Source of the DNA: Burkholderiales bacterium
GTDB lineage: Bacteria; Pseudomonadota; Gammaproteobacteria; Burkholderiales; Burkholderiaceae_C
Assembly (NCBI GenBank): GCA_947372225.1
Contig: CANBSV010000008.1
Location: 1 to 46,722, forward strand
Direction: 5' to 3'
DNA: 46,722 bases
How positions within the stretch are numbered: position 1 is the stretch's first letter; every line of letters begins with the position of its first letter. Positions 33,752 to 41,971 of this stretch are shown piece after piece. The notes below the pieces were generated by a model. The model searched no databases, was not told where the DNA came from, and worked only from the letters and a program-made list of their open reading frames with translations. A program made the translations under genes and the position numbers.

Positions 33752-34408
33752 ATGACCAACCGCCCCGACGACAACGCTCTTGACAGCGCAGCTGCAGCGA
33801 CCGAACCCACCTCCGTCAGCGAGGCGCGCAAACGCCCCAAGCCCGGGGAACGTCGAGTCCAGATCCTGCAAACGCTGGCGGCCATGCTGGAGCAGCCGGG
33901 CGCCGAACGCATCACGACGTCTGCTTTGGCATCGCGCCTGGGGGTGAGCGAGGCTGCCCTTTATCGGCACTTCGCCAGCAAGGCGCAGATGTTCGAAGGG
34001 TTGCTCGACTTCATCGAAACCAGCGTCTTTTCGCTCATCAATCAGATCGCCGAGCGCGAACCCGCCGGTGCCCACCAGGCTCGTCGCACGGTGAGCGCAC
34101 TGCTGCAGTTTGCCGAAAAGAACCCGGGCATGGTGCGGGTGATGGTGGGCGATGCGCTGGTGTTCGAACACGACCGACTCGGCGCGCGCATGGTGCAGTT
34201 CTTCGACCGCATCGAGTCTCAGCTGCGCATCGGATTGCGCCAAGGCGGTGATGCGGCGGGATCGCTCAGCGCTTCGGCTGATGCACAGGTGCAAGCGTCC
34301 CTGTTGACCGCGTTCGCGGTCGGTCGCTTGCAGCGCTACGCACGCTCGGGTTTCAAGCGTCAACCGACCGAGCAACTCGAGGCTGCCCTGCGTTTGATCG
34401 CACTCTAG
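33752..34408 (+). CDS. slmA: Nucleoid occlusion factor SlmA
   Basis: SlmA is a TetR-family DNA-binding protein that stops FtsZ from assembling over the nucleoid. The 218-residue protein has a disordered N-terminal stretch (~1-30), then a helix-turn-helix (RITTSALASRLGVSEAALYRHFASKAQMFE is its core, ~50-80), and an all-helical C-terminal dimerisation domain with LINQIAEREPAGAHQARR and NPGMVRVMVGDALVFEHDRL, which match SlmA rather than generic TetR repressors. Length compares with E. coli SlmA (198 aa). It follows the HAD gene by 58 bp and stops with TAG. Confidence 0.93.
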   Translation: MTNRPDDNALDSAAAATEPTSVSEARKRPKPGERRVQILQTLAAMLEQPGAERITTSALASRLGVSEAALYRHFASKAQMFEGLLDFIETSVFSLINQIAEREPAGAHQARRTVSALLQFAEKNPGMVRVMVGDALVFEHDRLGARMVQFFDRIESQLRIGLRQGGDAAGSLSASADAQVQASLLTAFAVGRLQRYARSGFKRQPTEQLEAALRLIAL

Positions 34409-34495
34409 TCGATGTGGTGTTGGGCGCGCCGCGCCGAATCTCCCCCTCGCTACACTGCCGGCCACCCGAGCCTTGCGCTGTCGCGCCCTACCTGT

Positions 34496-35374
34496 ATGTC
34501 GACCCTCCCTGACCCATTGCTGCATCTTGTGGCGCGCGCCGAAGCGCTGTTGTCACGATTGGAAAGCGTCTTGCCACACCCGCTCGTGGCGCCCGACTGG
34601 AACGCCTCGACGGCGTTTCGCTATCGCCGACGCCAAGGTGCTGCCGCGCTGGAGCCGGTGCGCCACATGGCGCCGATCCGGCTTAGCGATCTGGTGGAAG
34701 TCGAGGCTCAAAAAGAACGCCTTCTGCGCAACACCGAACAGTTCGTGGCGGGCCGTCCGGCGAACAACGTGCTGCTGACGGGCGCTCGGGGCACCGGCAA
34801 GAGTTCGCTCATCAAGGCGTGCTTGAATGAATTTGCGGCCCAGGGCCTGCGGCTGATCGAAGTCGACAAGGCCGATCTGGTCGACCTGTCCGATCTGGTC
34901 GATCTGGTGGCCGAGCGGCCCGAGCGTTTCGTGGTGTTCTGCGACGACCTCAGCTTTGATGAAGGCGAGCCCGGCTACAAAGCGCTCAAGTCGGTGCTCG
35001 ACGGCTCGGTTTCGCAGGCCAGCGACAACGTGCTGATCTACGCCACGAGCAACCGCCGCCACCTGCTGCCCGAGTACATGGCGGAGAACCTGACCTACCA
35101 GCACAAGGAAGACGGCGAGGTGCACCCCGGCGAGGTGGTCGAGGAAAAGATCTCGCTGAGCGAGCGCTTTGGTCTGTGGGTGAGCTTCTATCCGTTCACG
35201 CAGGATGAGTACCTCGCGATCGTGGCGCAGTGGCTGCAGGGTTATGGATTTGGCGAGGCGGCGATTGCCGCAGCGCGTCAGGAAAGCCTGGTGTGGGCGC
35301 TCGAACGCGGGTCGCGCTCGGGGCGTGTGGCGTATCAGTTCGCCAAGGACTACGGTGGAAGGCACGCGGCTTGA
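34496..35374 (+). CDS. DUF815 AAA-type ATPase
   Basis: A 292-residue P-loop ATPase (start MSTLPDPLLHLVARAE at 34496; upstream of it only spacer is encoded). Walker A is GARGTGKSS (~residue 97), Walker B is FVVFCDDLSF (~142), and a sensor-like region YATSNRRHLLPE follows. The segment from GEVVEEKISLSERFGLWVSF on is highly typical of DUF815. Proteins of this group are widespread but uncharacterised. A -10-like TACACT (34451-34456) precedes it. Its TGA overlaps the TTG start of the Nudix gene, suggesting translational coupling. Confidence 0.93.
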   Translation: MSTLPDPLLHLVARAEALLSRLESVLPHPLVAPDWNASTAFRYRRRQGAAALEPVRHMAPIRLSDLVEVEAQKERLLRNTEQFVAGRPANNVLLTGARGTGKSSLIKACLNEFAAQGLRLIEVDKADLVDLSDLVDLVAERPERFVVFCDDLSFDEGEPGYKALKSVLDGSVSQASDNVLIYATSNRRHLLPEYMAENLTYQHKEDGEVHPGEVVEEKISLSERFGLWVSFYPFTQDEYLAIVAQWLQGYGFGEAAIAAARQESLVWALERGSRSGRVAYQFAKDYGGRHAA

Positions 35375-35802
35375 GCACCCAGCCGCGGGTGCCGGTGGAT
35401 GTGGCGGTGGGCGTGCTCATCGACGGCGAGGGGCGCTTCCTGATGACCTCGCGACCCACCGGCAAGGTCTACGCCGATCACTGGGAGTTTCCGGGCGGAA
35501 AGCTTGAGGTGGGCGAGACCGTGGCGCAGGCTCTGCACCGCGAACTCAACGAAGAACTCGGCATTGACATCGGGGCGGCACATCCATGGCAGGTCGAGAT
35601 CGTCGACTACCCGCACGCCTTGGTGCGGTTGCACTTTTGCAAGGTCTACGAATGGACCGGTGAATTCGAGATGCGCGAGGGTCAGTCCATGTCCTGGCAG
35701 CAGTTGCCGGTGACGGTGCGACCGGTGTTGCCGGGCACGATCCCGGTGCTGCGCTGGTTTGCCGGGGAGCGCCAGCACCTGGGTCCCACACACGCTGATT
35801 GA
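35371..35802 (+). CDS. Nudix hydrolase, MutT-like (8-oxo-dGTP diphosphatase candidate)
   Basis: A 143-residue Nudix protein. The start is taken as the TTG at 35371 (TTGA overlap with the DUF815 stop); a GTG a few codons later is possible, and the longer frame from 35230 is DUF815 sequence. The Nudix box GGKLEVGETVAQALHREL plus NEELGI follows the Gx5Ex7REUxEExGU pattern completely. The upstream WEFPGGK is typical of MutT, and the C-terminal segment WQQLPVTVRPVLPGTIPVL fits the MutT lid. MutT removes 8-oxo-dGTP from the nucleotide pool; the exact substrate here is inferred. Confidence 0.9.
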   Translation: MSTQPRVPVDVAVGVLIDGEGRFLMTSRPTGKVYADHWEFPGGKLEVGETVAQALHRELNEELGIDIGAAHPWQVEIVDYPHALVRLHFCKVYEWTGEFEMREGQSMSWQQLPVTVRPVLPGTIPVLRWFAGERQHLGPTHAD

Positions 35803-35832
35803 TCGGGCGCAAGTGCTGTCTCGGCCCGTTGC

Positions 35833-35847
35833 TACACTGGCTCGATG
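35833..35847 (+). promoter_or_regulatory. TACACT element six bases before the hisI ATG
   Basis: TACACT (35833-35838) is followed by six bases and then the hisI ATG (35845). If it is a -10 box, transcription would start on or next to the A of the ATG, giving a leaderless mRNA; no Shine-Dalgarno sequence lies in the short spacer. The same TACACT-N6-ATG spacing occurs at 5860-5874. No good -35 is seen. Confidence 0.4.
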
Positions 35848-36234
35848 ACCTGGATTGACGATGTGAAGTGGGACGCGCAGGGGCTGGTGCCGGTGATCGC
35901 GCAAGAGCTCGGCAGCAACGACGTGCTGATGTTTGCCTTCATGAACCGCGAGGCGCTGCAACGCACGGCCGAGCTCGGTGAGGCGGTCTATTGGAGCCGC
36001 TCGCGCGGGCGCCTGTGGCACAAGGGTGAGGAGTCCGGCCACATCCAGAAGGTCCACGAAATGCGCATCGATTGCGACAACGATGTGGTGCTGTTGAAGG
36101 TCGAGCAGCTTGGGCACGAGCCTGGCATCGCCTGCCACACCGGGCGCCACTCCTGTTTTTTCCAGCGCCACCAGGACGGTGGCTGGCACGCGGTAGATCC
36201 GGTGCTCAAGGACCCGGAGCACATCTACCGATGA
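35845..36234 (+). CDS. hisI: Phosphoribosyl-AMP cyclohydrolase
   Basis: HisI opens the purine ring of phosphoribosyl-AMP, the third step of histidine synthesis. The 129-residue protein contains the zinc/magnesium motifs VYWSRSRGRLWHKGEESGH, MRIDCDNDVVLLKVEQ (Asp-x-Cys-x-Asp) and ACHTGRHSCFFQR (second Cys ligand region). It is monofunctional; E. coli fuses this domain with HisE. The rest of the his operon (hisG to hisF), which usually precedes hisI in Burkholderiales, is absent here, and a Nudix gene lies upstream. hisE overlaps by four bases (ATGA). Confidence 0.97.
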   Translation: MTWIDDVKWDAQGLVPVIAQELGSNDVLMFAFMNREALQRTAELGEAVYWSRSRGRLWHKGEESGHIQKVHEMRIDCDNDVVLLKVEQLGHEPGIACHTGRHSCFFQRHQDGGWHAVDPVLKDPEHIYR

Positions 36235-36602
36235 ACCCGACTGAACAAACGATGCCCTTGTCGCAAGACGTCCTCGCCCGACTGGCTGAGGTCATCGAAG
36301 CGCGCAAGGCCGGCGACCCGGACAAGAGCTACGTGGCGCGCCTGTTCCACAAAGGCACCGACGCCATCTTGAAGAAGATCGGCGAGGAGGCCACTGAAAC
36401 CGTGATGGCAGCCAAGGACGGCGACCCGCAAAAGCTGGTCTACGAGGTGGCCGATCTGTGGTTCCACTCGATGCTCGCTCTCAGCGCCTTCGGCCTGAAG
36501 CCGGCAGACGTGCTGGCCGAGTTGCAGCGCCGCGAAGGGCTTTCGGGTCTGGAGGAATTTGCCGCGCGCAAGCTCAAGGACCGTGAGTCCAGCGGCACAT
36601 GA
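36231..36602 (+). CDS. hisE: Phosphoribosyl-ATP pyrophosphatase
   Basis: HisE removes pyrophosphate from phosphoribosyl-ATP, the step before HisI. The start at 36231 (MNPTEQTMPLSQDVLA, 123 aa) overlaps the hisI stop as ATGA. The all-alpha MazG-like fold is shown by DPDKSYVARLFHKGTDAILKK, then KIGEEATETVMAAKDGD, which carries the metal-binding EE/E/D set, and LVYEVADLWFHSMLAL with the second acidic pair. The tail is basic. The DUF4870 gene overlaps its stop in turn (ATGA), so four genes from hisI to HIT appear translationally linked or closely spaced. Confidence 0.97.
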   Translation: MNPTEQTMPLSQDVLARLAEVIEARKAGDPDKSYVARLFHKGTDAILKKIGEEATETVMAAKDGDPQKLVYEVADLWFHSMLALSAFGLKPADVLAELQRREGLSGLEEFAARKLKDRESSGT

Positions 36603-36976
36603 ACACCGATGGCCTTCGCGAGTCGGGTGAGTCGCTCAAGACGCTCGGGCACATCAGCTATGCGTTGCACACCGTGGTGGCCGTGGGTGCGGTGCTGCCC
36701 GGTGTTCAGGCGAGCGTGGCGCTGCTCATCGTGGCGTTCGTGCTGGATCTGGTCAAAAGATCGGATGCCGAAGGCACCTGGCAGGAGTCGCACTATCGAT
36801 GGCGCATCCGCACGGTGCTGTGGGCAGCGGTCCTGTACCTGCTGACGTCTCCGCTGTGGCTGCTGTTGCTCGCTCCGGGCTGGATTGCCTGGGGGTTGGT
36901 GTCGATCTGGTTTCTATACCGTGTGGTTCGCGGCTGGATGAACCTGAACCGCAACCAGCCGATGCTTCTGCCTTGA
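36599..36976 (+). CDS. DUF4870-like small membrane protein
   Basis: A 125-residue inner-membrane protein with three hydrophobic segments (approximately residues 16-48, 72-92 and 91-108) separated by a charged loop, KRSDAEGTWQESHYRWRIRT. The pattern of a loop with W-x-E-S-H-Y-R-W-R matches DUF4870-type proteins that commonly sit between hisE and a HIT gene in betaproteobacteria. No function is known. The start overlaps the hisE stop by four bases. Confidence 0.85.
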   Translation: MNTDGLRESGESLKTLGHISYALHTVVAVGAVLPGVQASVALLIVAFVLDLVKRSDAEGTWQESHYRWRIRTVLWAAVLYLLTSPLWLLLLAPGWIAWGLVSIWFLYRVVRGWMNLNRNQPMLLP

Positions 36977-37013
36977 GCCTTTTCCCCTTGATCACTGTCC
37001 CACAGGTGCTTTG

Positions 37014-37361
37014 ATGACACACGACCCGAACTGCCTTTTCTGCAAGATCGTTGCAGGCCAGATCCCGAGCCGCAAGGTCTTCGAGGACGACGACATCCTG
37101 GTGTTTCACGACATCAATCCATGGGCGCCGGTACATCTGCTGCTCATTCCAAAGCAGCACATTGCCACGCATGCCGATGTGACACCTGAGCATGCCGCCC
37201 TGCTGGGCAAGATGATGGCGATGGTTCCTGTGCTCGCGCGCGACGCGGGTGCGACCAATGGTTTTCGAACCATCATCAACACGGGCCGAGACGGCGGGCA
37301 GGAGGTCTATCACCTGCACATGCATCTGATCGGCGGCGCCCGTCCCTGGAAGCAGGGCTGA
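37014..37361 (+). CDS. HIT-family nucleotide hydrolase (HinT-like)
   Basis: A 115-residue histidine-triad protein (ATG at 37014; a TTG one codon earlier is possible). The catalytic motif HLHMHLIGG is near the C-terminus, and the N-terminal CLFCKIVAGQIPSRKVFEDDDILVF carries the CxxC zinc pair seen in bacterial Hint proteins. These enzymes hydrolyse purine nucleoside phosphoramidates, including adenylated lysine. The gene lies between the hisE/DUF4870 pair and tatA, a conserved but unexplained arrangement. Confidence 0.94.
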   Translation: MTHDPNCLFCKIVAGQIPSRKVFEDDDILVFHDINPWAPVHLLLIPKQHIATHADVTPEHAALLGKMMAMVPVLARDAGATNGFRTIINTGRDGGQEVYHLHMHLIGGARPWKQG

Positions 37362-37396
37362 CCTAGAATCCGCGGTCCTCTACAGGGAGTTAAAGC

Positions 37397-37630
37397 ATGG
37401 GAACATTCAGCATCTGGCATTGGCTGATCGTCTTGGTGATCGTGGTGCTCGTGTTCGGCACCAAGAAGCTCAAGAACATCGGGTCTGACCTCGGTGGCGC
37501 TGTCAAGGGCTTCAAGGACGGCATGAAGGACGGCAGTTCGTCCGATTCAGCCGCCCCGACCCAGCAGGTCACGGCCGAGAAATCGACCGACGCCAACACG
37601 GTCGACGTGGAAGCCAAAACCAAGTCGTGA
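37397..37630 (+). CDS. tatA: Sec-independent translocase subunit TatA
   Basis: TatA forms the size-variable element of the twin-arginine export complex, which moves folded proteins across the inner membrane. The 77-residue protein has the expected short transmembrane helix (FSIWHWLIVLVIVVLVFG), the hinge FGTKKLKNIG, an amphipathic helix (SDLGGAVKGFKDGM) and a hydrophilic tail. AGGGAG precedes the ATG at 37397, and TAGAAT (37365-37370) is a plausible -10. The tatB GTG overlaps its stop. Confidence 0.97.
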   Translation: MGTFSIWHWLIVLVIVVLVFGTKKLKNIGSDLGGAVKGFKDGMKDGSSSDSAAPTQQVTAEKSTDANTVDVEAKTKS

Positions 37631-38121
37631 TTGATTTCGGGTTCGACAAGATCGCTTTGATCGGGGCGGTGGCGCTGGTCGTCATCGGGCCTGAGCGATT
37701 GCCTCGAGTGGCCCGCACGGTGGGCCACCTTCTGGGCAAGGCGCAGCGCTATGTGTCGGACGTCAAGGCCGAGGTCAACCGCTCGATCGACCTTGAGGAA
37801 CTCAACAAGATGAAGGGCCACCTCGAAGAGGCAGCCCGGGGTGTGGAGCAGACGGTGGCGCAAAACATCCACCAGACCCAGACCGAGCTGAACGAAAGCT
37901 GGAATCCGACGACCAGCGACGGGCACACCGAGATCAATGAATTCAACCGCTATGACACCTTGCTCAGGCCGGTGCCGCCCTACCGCAACCCGAACAAGCG
38001 GTGGCGGCTCAAGCGGTCGGTCATGCCCCAGTGGTACAAGCAGCGCCACGGCATACGTGGCAAGGCGCAGTCGGGTGCGGCCCGAGTGGCACGCTTTCGT
38101 CCCCCAACTTCGTCGGTCTGA
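37627..38121 (+). CDS. tatB: Sec-independent translocase subunit TatB
   Basis: TatB works with TatC as the signal-peptide receptor of the Tat system. The 164-residue protein begins with a GTG overlapping the tatA stop (GTGA). The N-terminal helix MIDFGFDKIALIGAVALVV has the conserved Glu-free start and then the diagnostic GPERLPRVARTVG hinge, an amphipathic helix (KAQRYVSDVKAEVNRSI), a charged coiled-coil-prone stretch (~55-95), and a basic C-terminus rich in Pro and Arg. The length is near the usual 150-170. tatC follows 3 bp after the stop. Confidence 0.96.
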   Translation: MIDFGFDKIALIGAVALVVIGPERLPRVARTVGHLLGKAQRYVSDVKAEVNRSIDLEELNKMKGHLEEAARGVEQTVAQNIHQTQTELNESWNPTTSDGHTEINEFNRYDTLLRPVPPYRNPNKRWRLKRSVMPQWYKQRHGIRGKAQSGAARVARFRPPTSSV

Positions 38122-38124
38122 TTG

Positions 38125-38913
38125 ATGGCTGACAACCGTCCCGGCCCTGACGAACTCAGCGGCACTGAGCAGCCCTTTGTCGCGCACCTGATTGAGTTGC
38201 GTGACCGCCTGGTTCGCGCGTGCATTGCCATCGGTGTGGTGTTTGGCGTACTGTGCCTGTGGCCGGGACCGGCCGGGCTCTATGACTTGTTGGCCGCGCC
38301 TTTGGTGGCCAATTTACCCAAGGGGGCGACGCTGATCGCCACCAATGTGATTTCGCCATTCGTCGTGCCCTTGAAGATCACGCTGATGGCCGCCTTTCTG
38401 GGTGCGTTGCCCATCGTGCTCTATCAGGTGTGGGCGTTTGTGGCGCCGGGACTTTATGCACACGAGAAGAGGTTGGTGTTGCCTCTGGTCATCTCCAGTA
38501 CGTTGCTGTTTCTGGCTGGTGTGGCTTTTTGCTACTACTTCGTTTTCGGGCAGGTCTTCAGATTCATTCAGAGCTTTGCACCGAAGAGCATCACGGCCGC
38601 TCCTGACATCGAGGCCTATTTGAGTTTTGTGCTCACGATGTTCATTGCATTTGGTGCTGCTTTCGAAGTTCCGATCGTGGTGGTCGTGCTGGCTCGCATG
38701 GGCTTGGTGAGCATCGAAAAGCTCAAGGAATTCCGCAGCTACTTCGTGGTGCTCGCGTTCATCATTGCGGCAATACTGACCCCACCGGACATCGTGTCGC
38801 AGTTGGCTCTCGCCATTCCGATGTGTCTGCTTTATGAGTTGGGCATCTGGGCTGCACGCATCTTTATCAAGCACACCCAAGCACCCGCCGAAGAAGAGCC
38901 GCCGGCAGCGTGA
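38125..38913 (+). CDS. tatC: Sec-independent translocase subunit TatC
   Basis: TatC is the multispanning core of the Tat translocon and binds the twin-arginine motif. The 262-residue protein (ATG at 38125, preferred over the TTG before it) has six predicted helices. The N-terminal PFVAHLIELRDRLVRA contains the conserved Glu that contacts signal peptides, then APLVANLPKGATLIATNVISPFVVPLK, FVAPGLYAHEKRLVLP (the F-x-x-P-G-L signature), and a C-terminal PPDIVSQLALAIPMCLLYELGIW. It ends the plus-strand block and converges with the DegS-like gene. Confidence 0.97.
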   Translation: MADNRPGPDELSGTEQPFVAHLIELRDRLVRACIAIGVVFGVLCLWPGPAGLYDLLAAPLVANLPKGATLIATNVISPFVVPLKITLMAAFLGALPIVLYQVWAFVAPGLYAHEKRLVLPLVISSTLLFLAGVAFCYYFVFGQVFRFIQSFAPKSITAAPDIEAYLSFVLTMFIAFGAAFEVPIVVVVLARMGLVSIEKLKEFRSYFVVLAFIIAAILTPPDIVSQLALAIPMCLLYELGIWAARIFIKHTQAPAEEEPPAA

Positions 38914-38975
38914 GTCACACGACGAGGTGCCGCGGTCGGTTGGCCGAGCGACTTGGCCGCCGACAGGTGTTTCCG

Positions 38976-40133
<1,158 letters not shown>

Positions 40134-40145
40134 GAGGTTGAGTCT

Positions 40146-40895
40146 GTGGCCCAACGATCGGACGTCGATGTGTATCTGTCAGCCCTGCTGCAAAGCCCGA
40201 GCTTCAAGGATTATGGGCCGAACGGTTTGCAGATTGAGGGTCGGCCGCAGGTGCATCGCCTGGTGTCCGGAGTCACGGCCAGCCTGGCCTTGATTGAGGC
40301 AGCAATCGAGGCCGAAGCCGATGCAGTGCTGGTGCACCACGGCCTGTTCTGGCGCGGCCATGAAGGCTGCATCACCGGTTGGCTCAAGCAGCGCGTGCAG
40401 CGACTGCTGGCACATGACATCAACCTGTTGGCGTACCACTTGCCGCTCGATGCGCACCCGCAATTCGGCAACAACGCGCAACTGGGTTTGCGCATGGGTG
40501 TGAGCGCCGATGCGCGCTTTGGCGAACAGTCGCTCGGGTTCATCGGGACGCCTGAGGCGCCTGTGACGACCCGGGATCTGCTCGAACGTCTGGCACGGAT
40601 ATCGGGCCGCACGCCATCGATCGTTCAGGGTGATGTCAGGCCGCTGCGCCGCGTGGCATGGTGCACGGGTGGCGCTCAATCGTATTTCGAGGCCGCGATA
40701 GCGGCAGGGGCGGACGTGTTCGTCACCGGCGAAATGTCCGAGCCTCAAGTGCATCTGGCGCGTGAAACGGGGGTGGCTTTCGTTGCCTGCGGTCACCATG
40801 CGAGCGAACGGTATGGCGTGCAGGCGCTTGGAGAACACCTGGCCGCGAAGTTCGGCATCGAGCACCGGTACATCGAAATCGACAGCCCCGCGTGA
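40146..40895 (+). CDS. Nif3/YbgI-like dinuclear metal-centre protein
   Basis: A 249-residue protein of the Nif3/DUF34 family, hexameric rings with two metals per subunit and no settled function (a GTP cyclohydrolase-like role has been suggested). The GTG start at 40146 gives MAQRSDVDVYLSALLQSPSFKDYGPNGLQIEG, the canonical opening. Metal ligands are expected in VLVHHGLFWRG and LAYHLPLDAHPQFGNNAQL (N-terminal set) and ACGHHASERYGVQAL (C-terminal set). Its start codon is only 12 bp from that of the divergent DegS-like gene. The next gene overlaps the stop (GTGA). Confidence 0.94.
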   Translation: MAQRSDVDVYLSALLQSPSFKDYGPNGLQIEGRPQVHRLVSGVTASLALIEAAIEAEADAVLVHHGLFWRGHEGCITGWLKQRVQRLLAHDINLLAYHLPLDAHPQFGNNAQLGLRMGVSADARFGEQSLGFIGTPEAPVTTRDLLERLARISGRTPSIVQGDVRPLRRVAWCTGGAQSYFEAAIAAGADVFVTGEMSEPQVHLARETGVAFVACGHHASERYGVQALGEHLAAKFGIEHRYIEIDSPA

Positions 40896-41959
40896 GAGAG
40901 CTCGTCGACCCAATGCCACTTTCTGTCCCATCGAGCCCGTCGCCCATCGCGATCACGATGGGCGACGCCTGTGGCATCGGCCCGGAGATCATCTCGCACC
41001 TGTACCGTCGAGGGTCCGCCCACGGCTGTTTTGTGGTGGGTGATGTGAGCGTGATGCGCCGCGCTGCCGCTTGCACCGGCGGAATGCTGGCCGTGGCGCG
41101 CATCGATGCGGCATCGTCCGTTTTTGACGTACCCGCAAATTGCATCGCGGTGCTGCAGCCCGAGGCATTGCCCGAGGGACTGGCCGGGCTCCCTTGGGGG
41201 CGCGTCGACGCGCGAGCCGGCGCAGCGGCAGCCCGGTCCATCGAACTGGCTGTGATCTTGGCGATGCGAGGTGAGGTGGGTGCCGTGGTCACCGCGCCGA
41301 TTCACAAGGAAGCTTTCGCAGCAGCCGGCGTGCGTTTTCCTGGGCACACCGAAATGTTGCAGGCGCTTTCCGCGTCACCCGGGCAGCCGTTGCCACCCGT
41401 TCGCATGATGCTGGCCAATGACGAGTTGTGCGTGGTTCTGGTCACGATTCATCAGTCGCTGAGGTGTGCGATCGATGCGGTGACGTTCGATGCAGTCCTC
41501 GAAACCCTGCGCATCGCACACCGAACCGGCGCTGGTTCGCGCATGACCGTGCCGCGCATCGCAGTGGCGGGGCTGAATCCGCATGCGGGTGAGGGAGGGT
41601 TGTTTGGTGATGAGGAAGTGCGTGTCATCGCCCCAGCGGTCGCGGCGGCTTGTGCCGAAGGTATCAACGCGAGCGGTCCCTACGCCCCCGACACGGTGTT
41701 CATGCGAGCGCGTCACACCTCAGAACACCCCGGCGAATTCGATATCGTGATTGCGATGACCCACGATCACGGGTTGATTCCGGTCAAGTACCTCGGCGTC
41801 GAGCACGGCGTCAATGTGACGTTGGGATTGCCCTTCGTTCGCACGAGCCCGGATCACGGCACGGCGTTTGACAAGGCGGGGACCGGCCTCGCAGATTCAT
41901 CTTCTCTGAGTGCGGCCTTAAAGATGGCCAGAGGGTTGGCTCAAGCCGTCCGGTGCTGA
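40892..41959 (+). CDS. pdxA: PdxA-family 4-phosphohydroxy-L-threonine dehydrogenase
   Basis: PdxA oxidises 4-phosphohydroxy-L-threonine during vitamin B6 synthesis. The frame begins with GTG at 40892 (overlapping the Nif3-like stop; 355 aa) or ATG at 40913 (348 aa). Signatures: ITMGDACGIGPEII, APIHKEAFAAAGVRFPGHTEML, VTIHQSLR (metal His), GLNPHAGEGGLFGDEE (metal His), MTHDHGLIPVKYLG (metal His), VNVTLGLPFVRTSPDHGTAFD. The DACG and HDHG variants differ from the usual DPAG and HDQG, so a PdxA2-type oxidoreductase with another substrate is an alternative. It converges with the DUF1631 gene (12 bp). Confidence 0.88.
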   Translation: MRELVDPMPLSVPSSPSPIAITMGDACGIGPEIISHLYRRGSAHGCFVVGDVSVMRRAAACTGGMLAVARIDAASSVFDVPANCIAVLQPEALPEGLAGLPWGRVDARAGAAAARSIELAVILAMRGEVGAVVTAPIHKEAFAAAGVRFPGHTEMLQALSASPGQPLPPVRMMLANDELCVVLVTIHQSLRCAIDAVTFDAVLETLRIAHRTGAGSRMTVPRIAVAGLNPHAGEGGLFGDEEVRVIAPAVAAACAEGINASGPYAPDTVFMRARHTSEHPGEFDIVIAMTHDHGLIPVKYLGVEHGVNVTLGLPFVRTSPDHGTAFDKAGTGLADSSSLSAALKMARGLAQAVRC

Positions 41960-41971
41960 AGCTGGCGCGGA

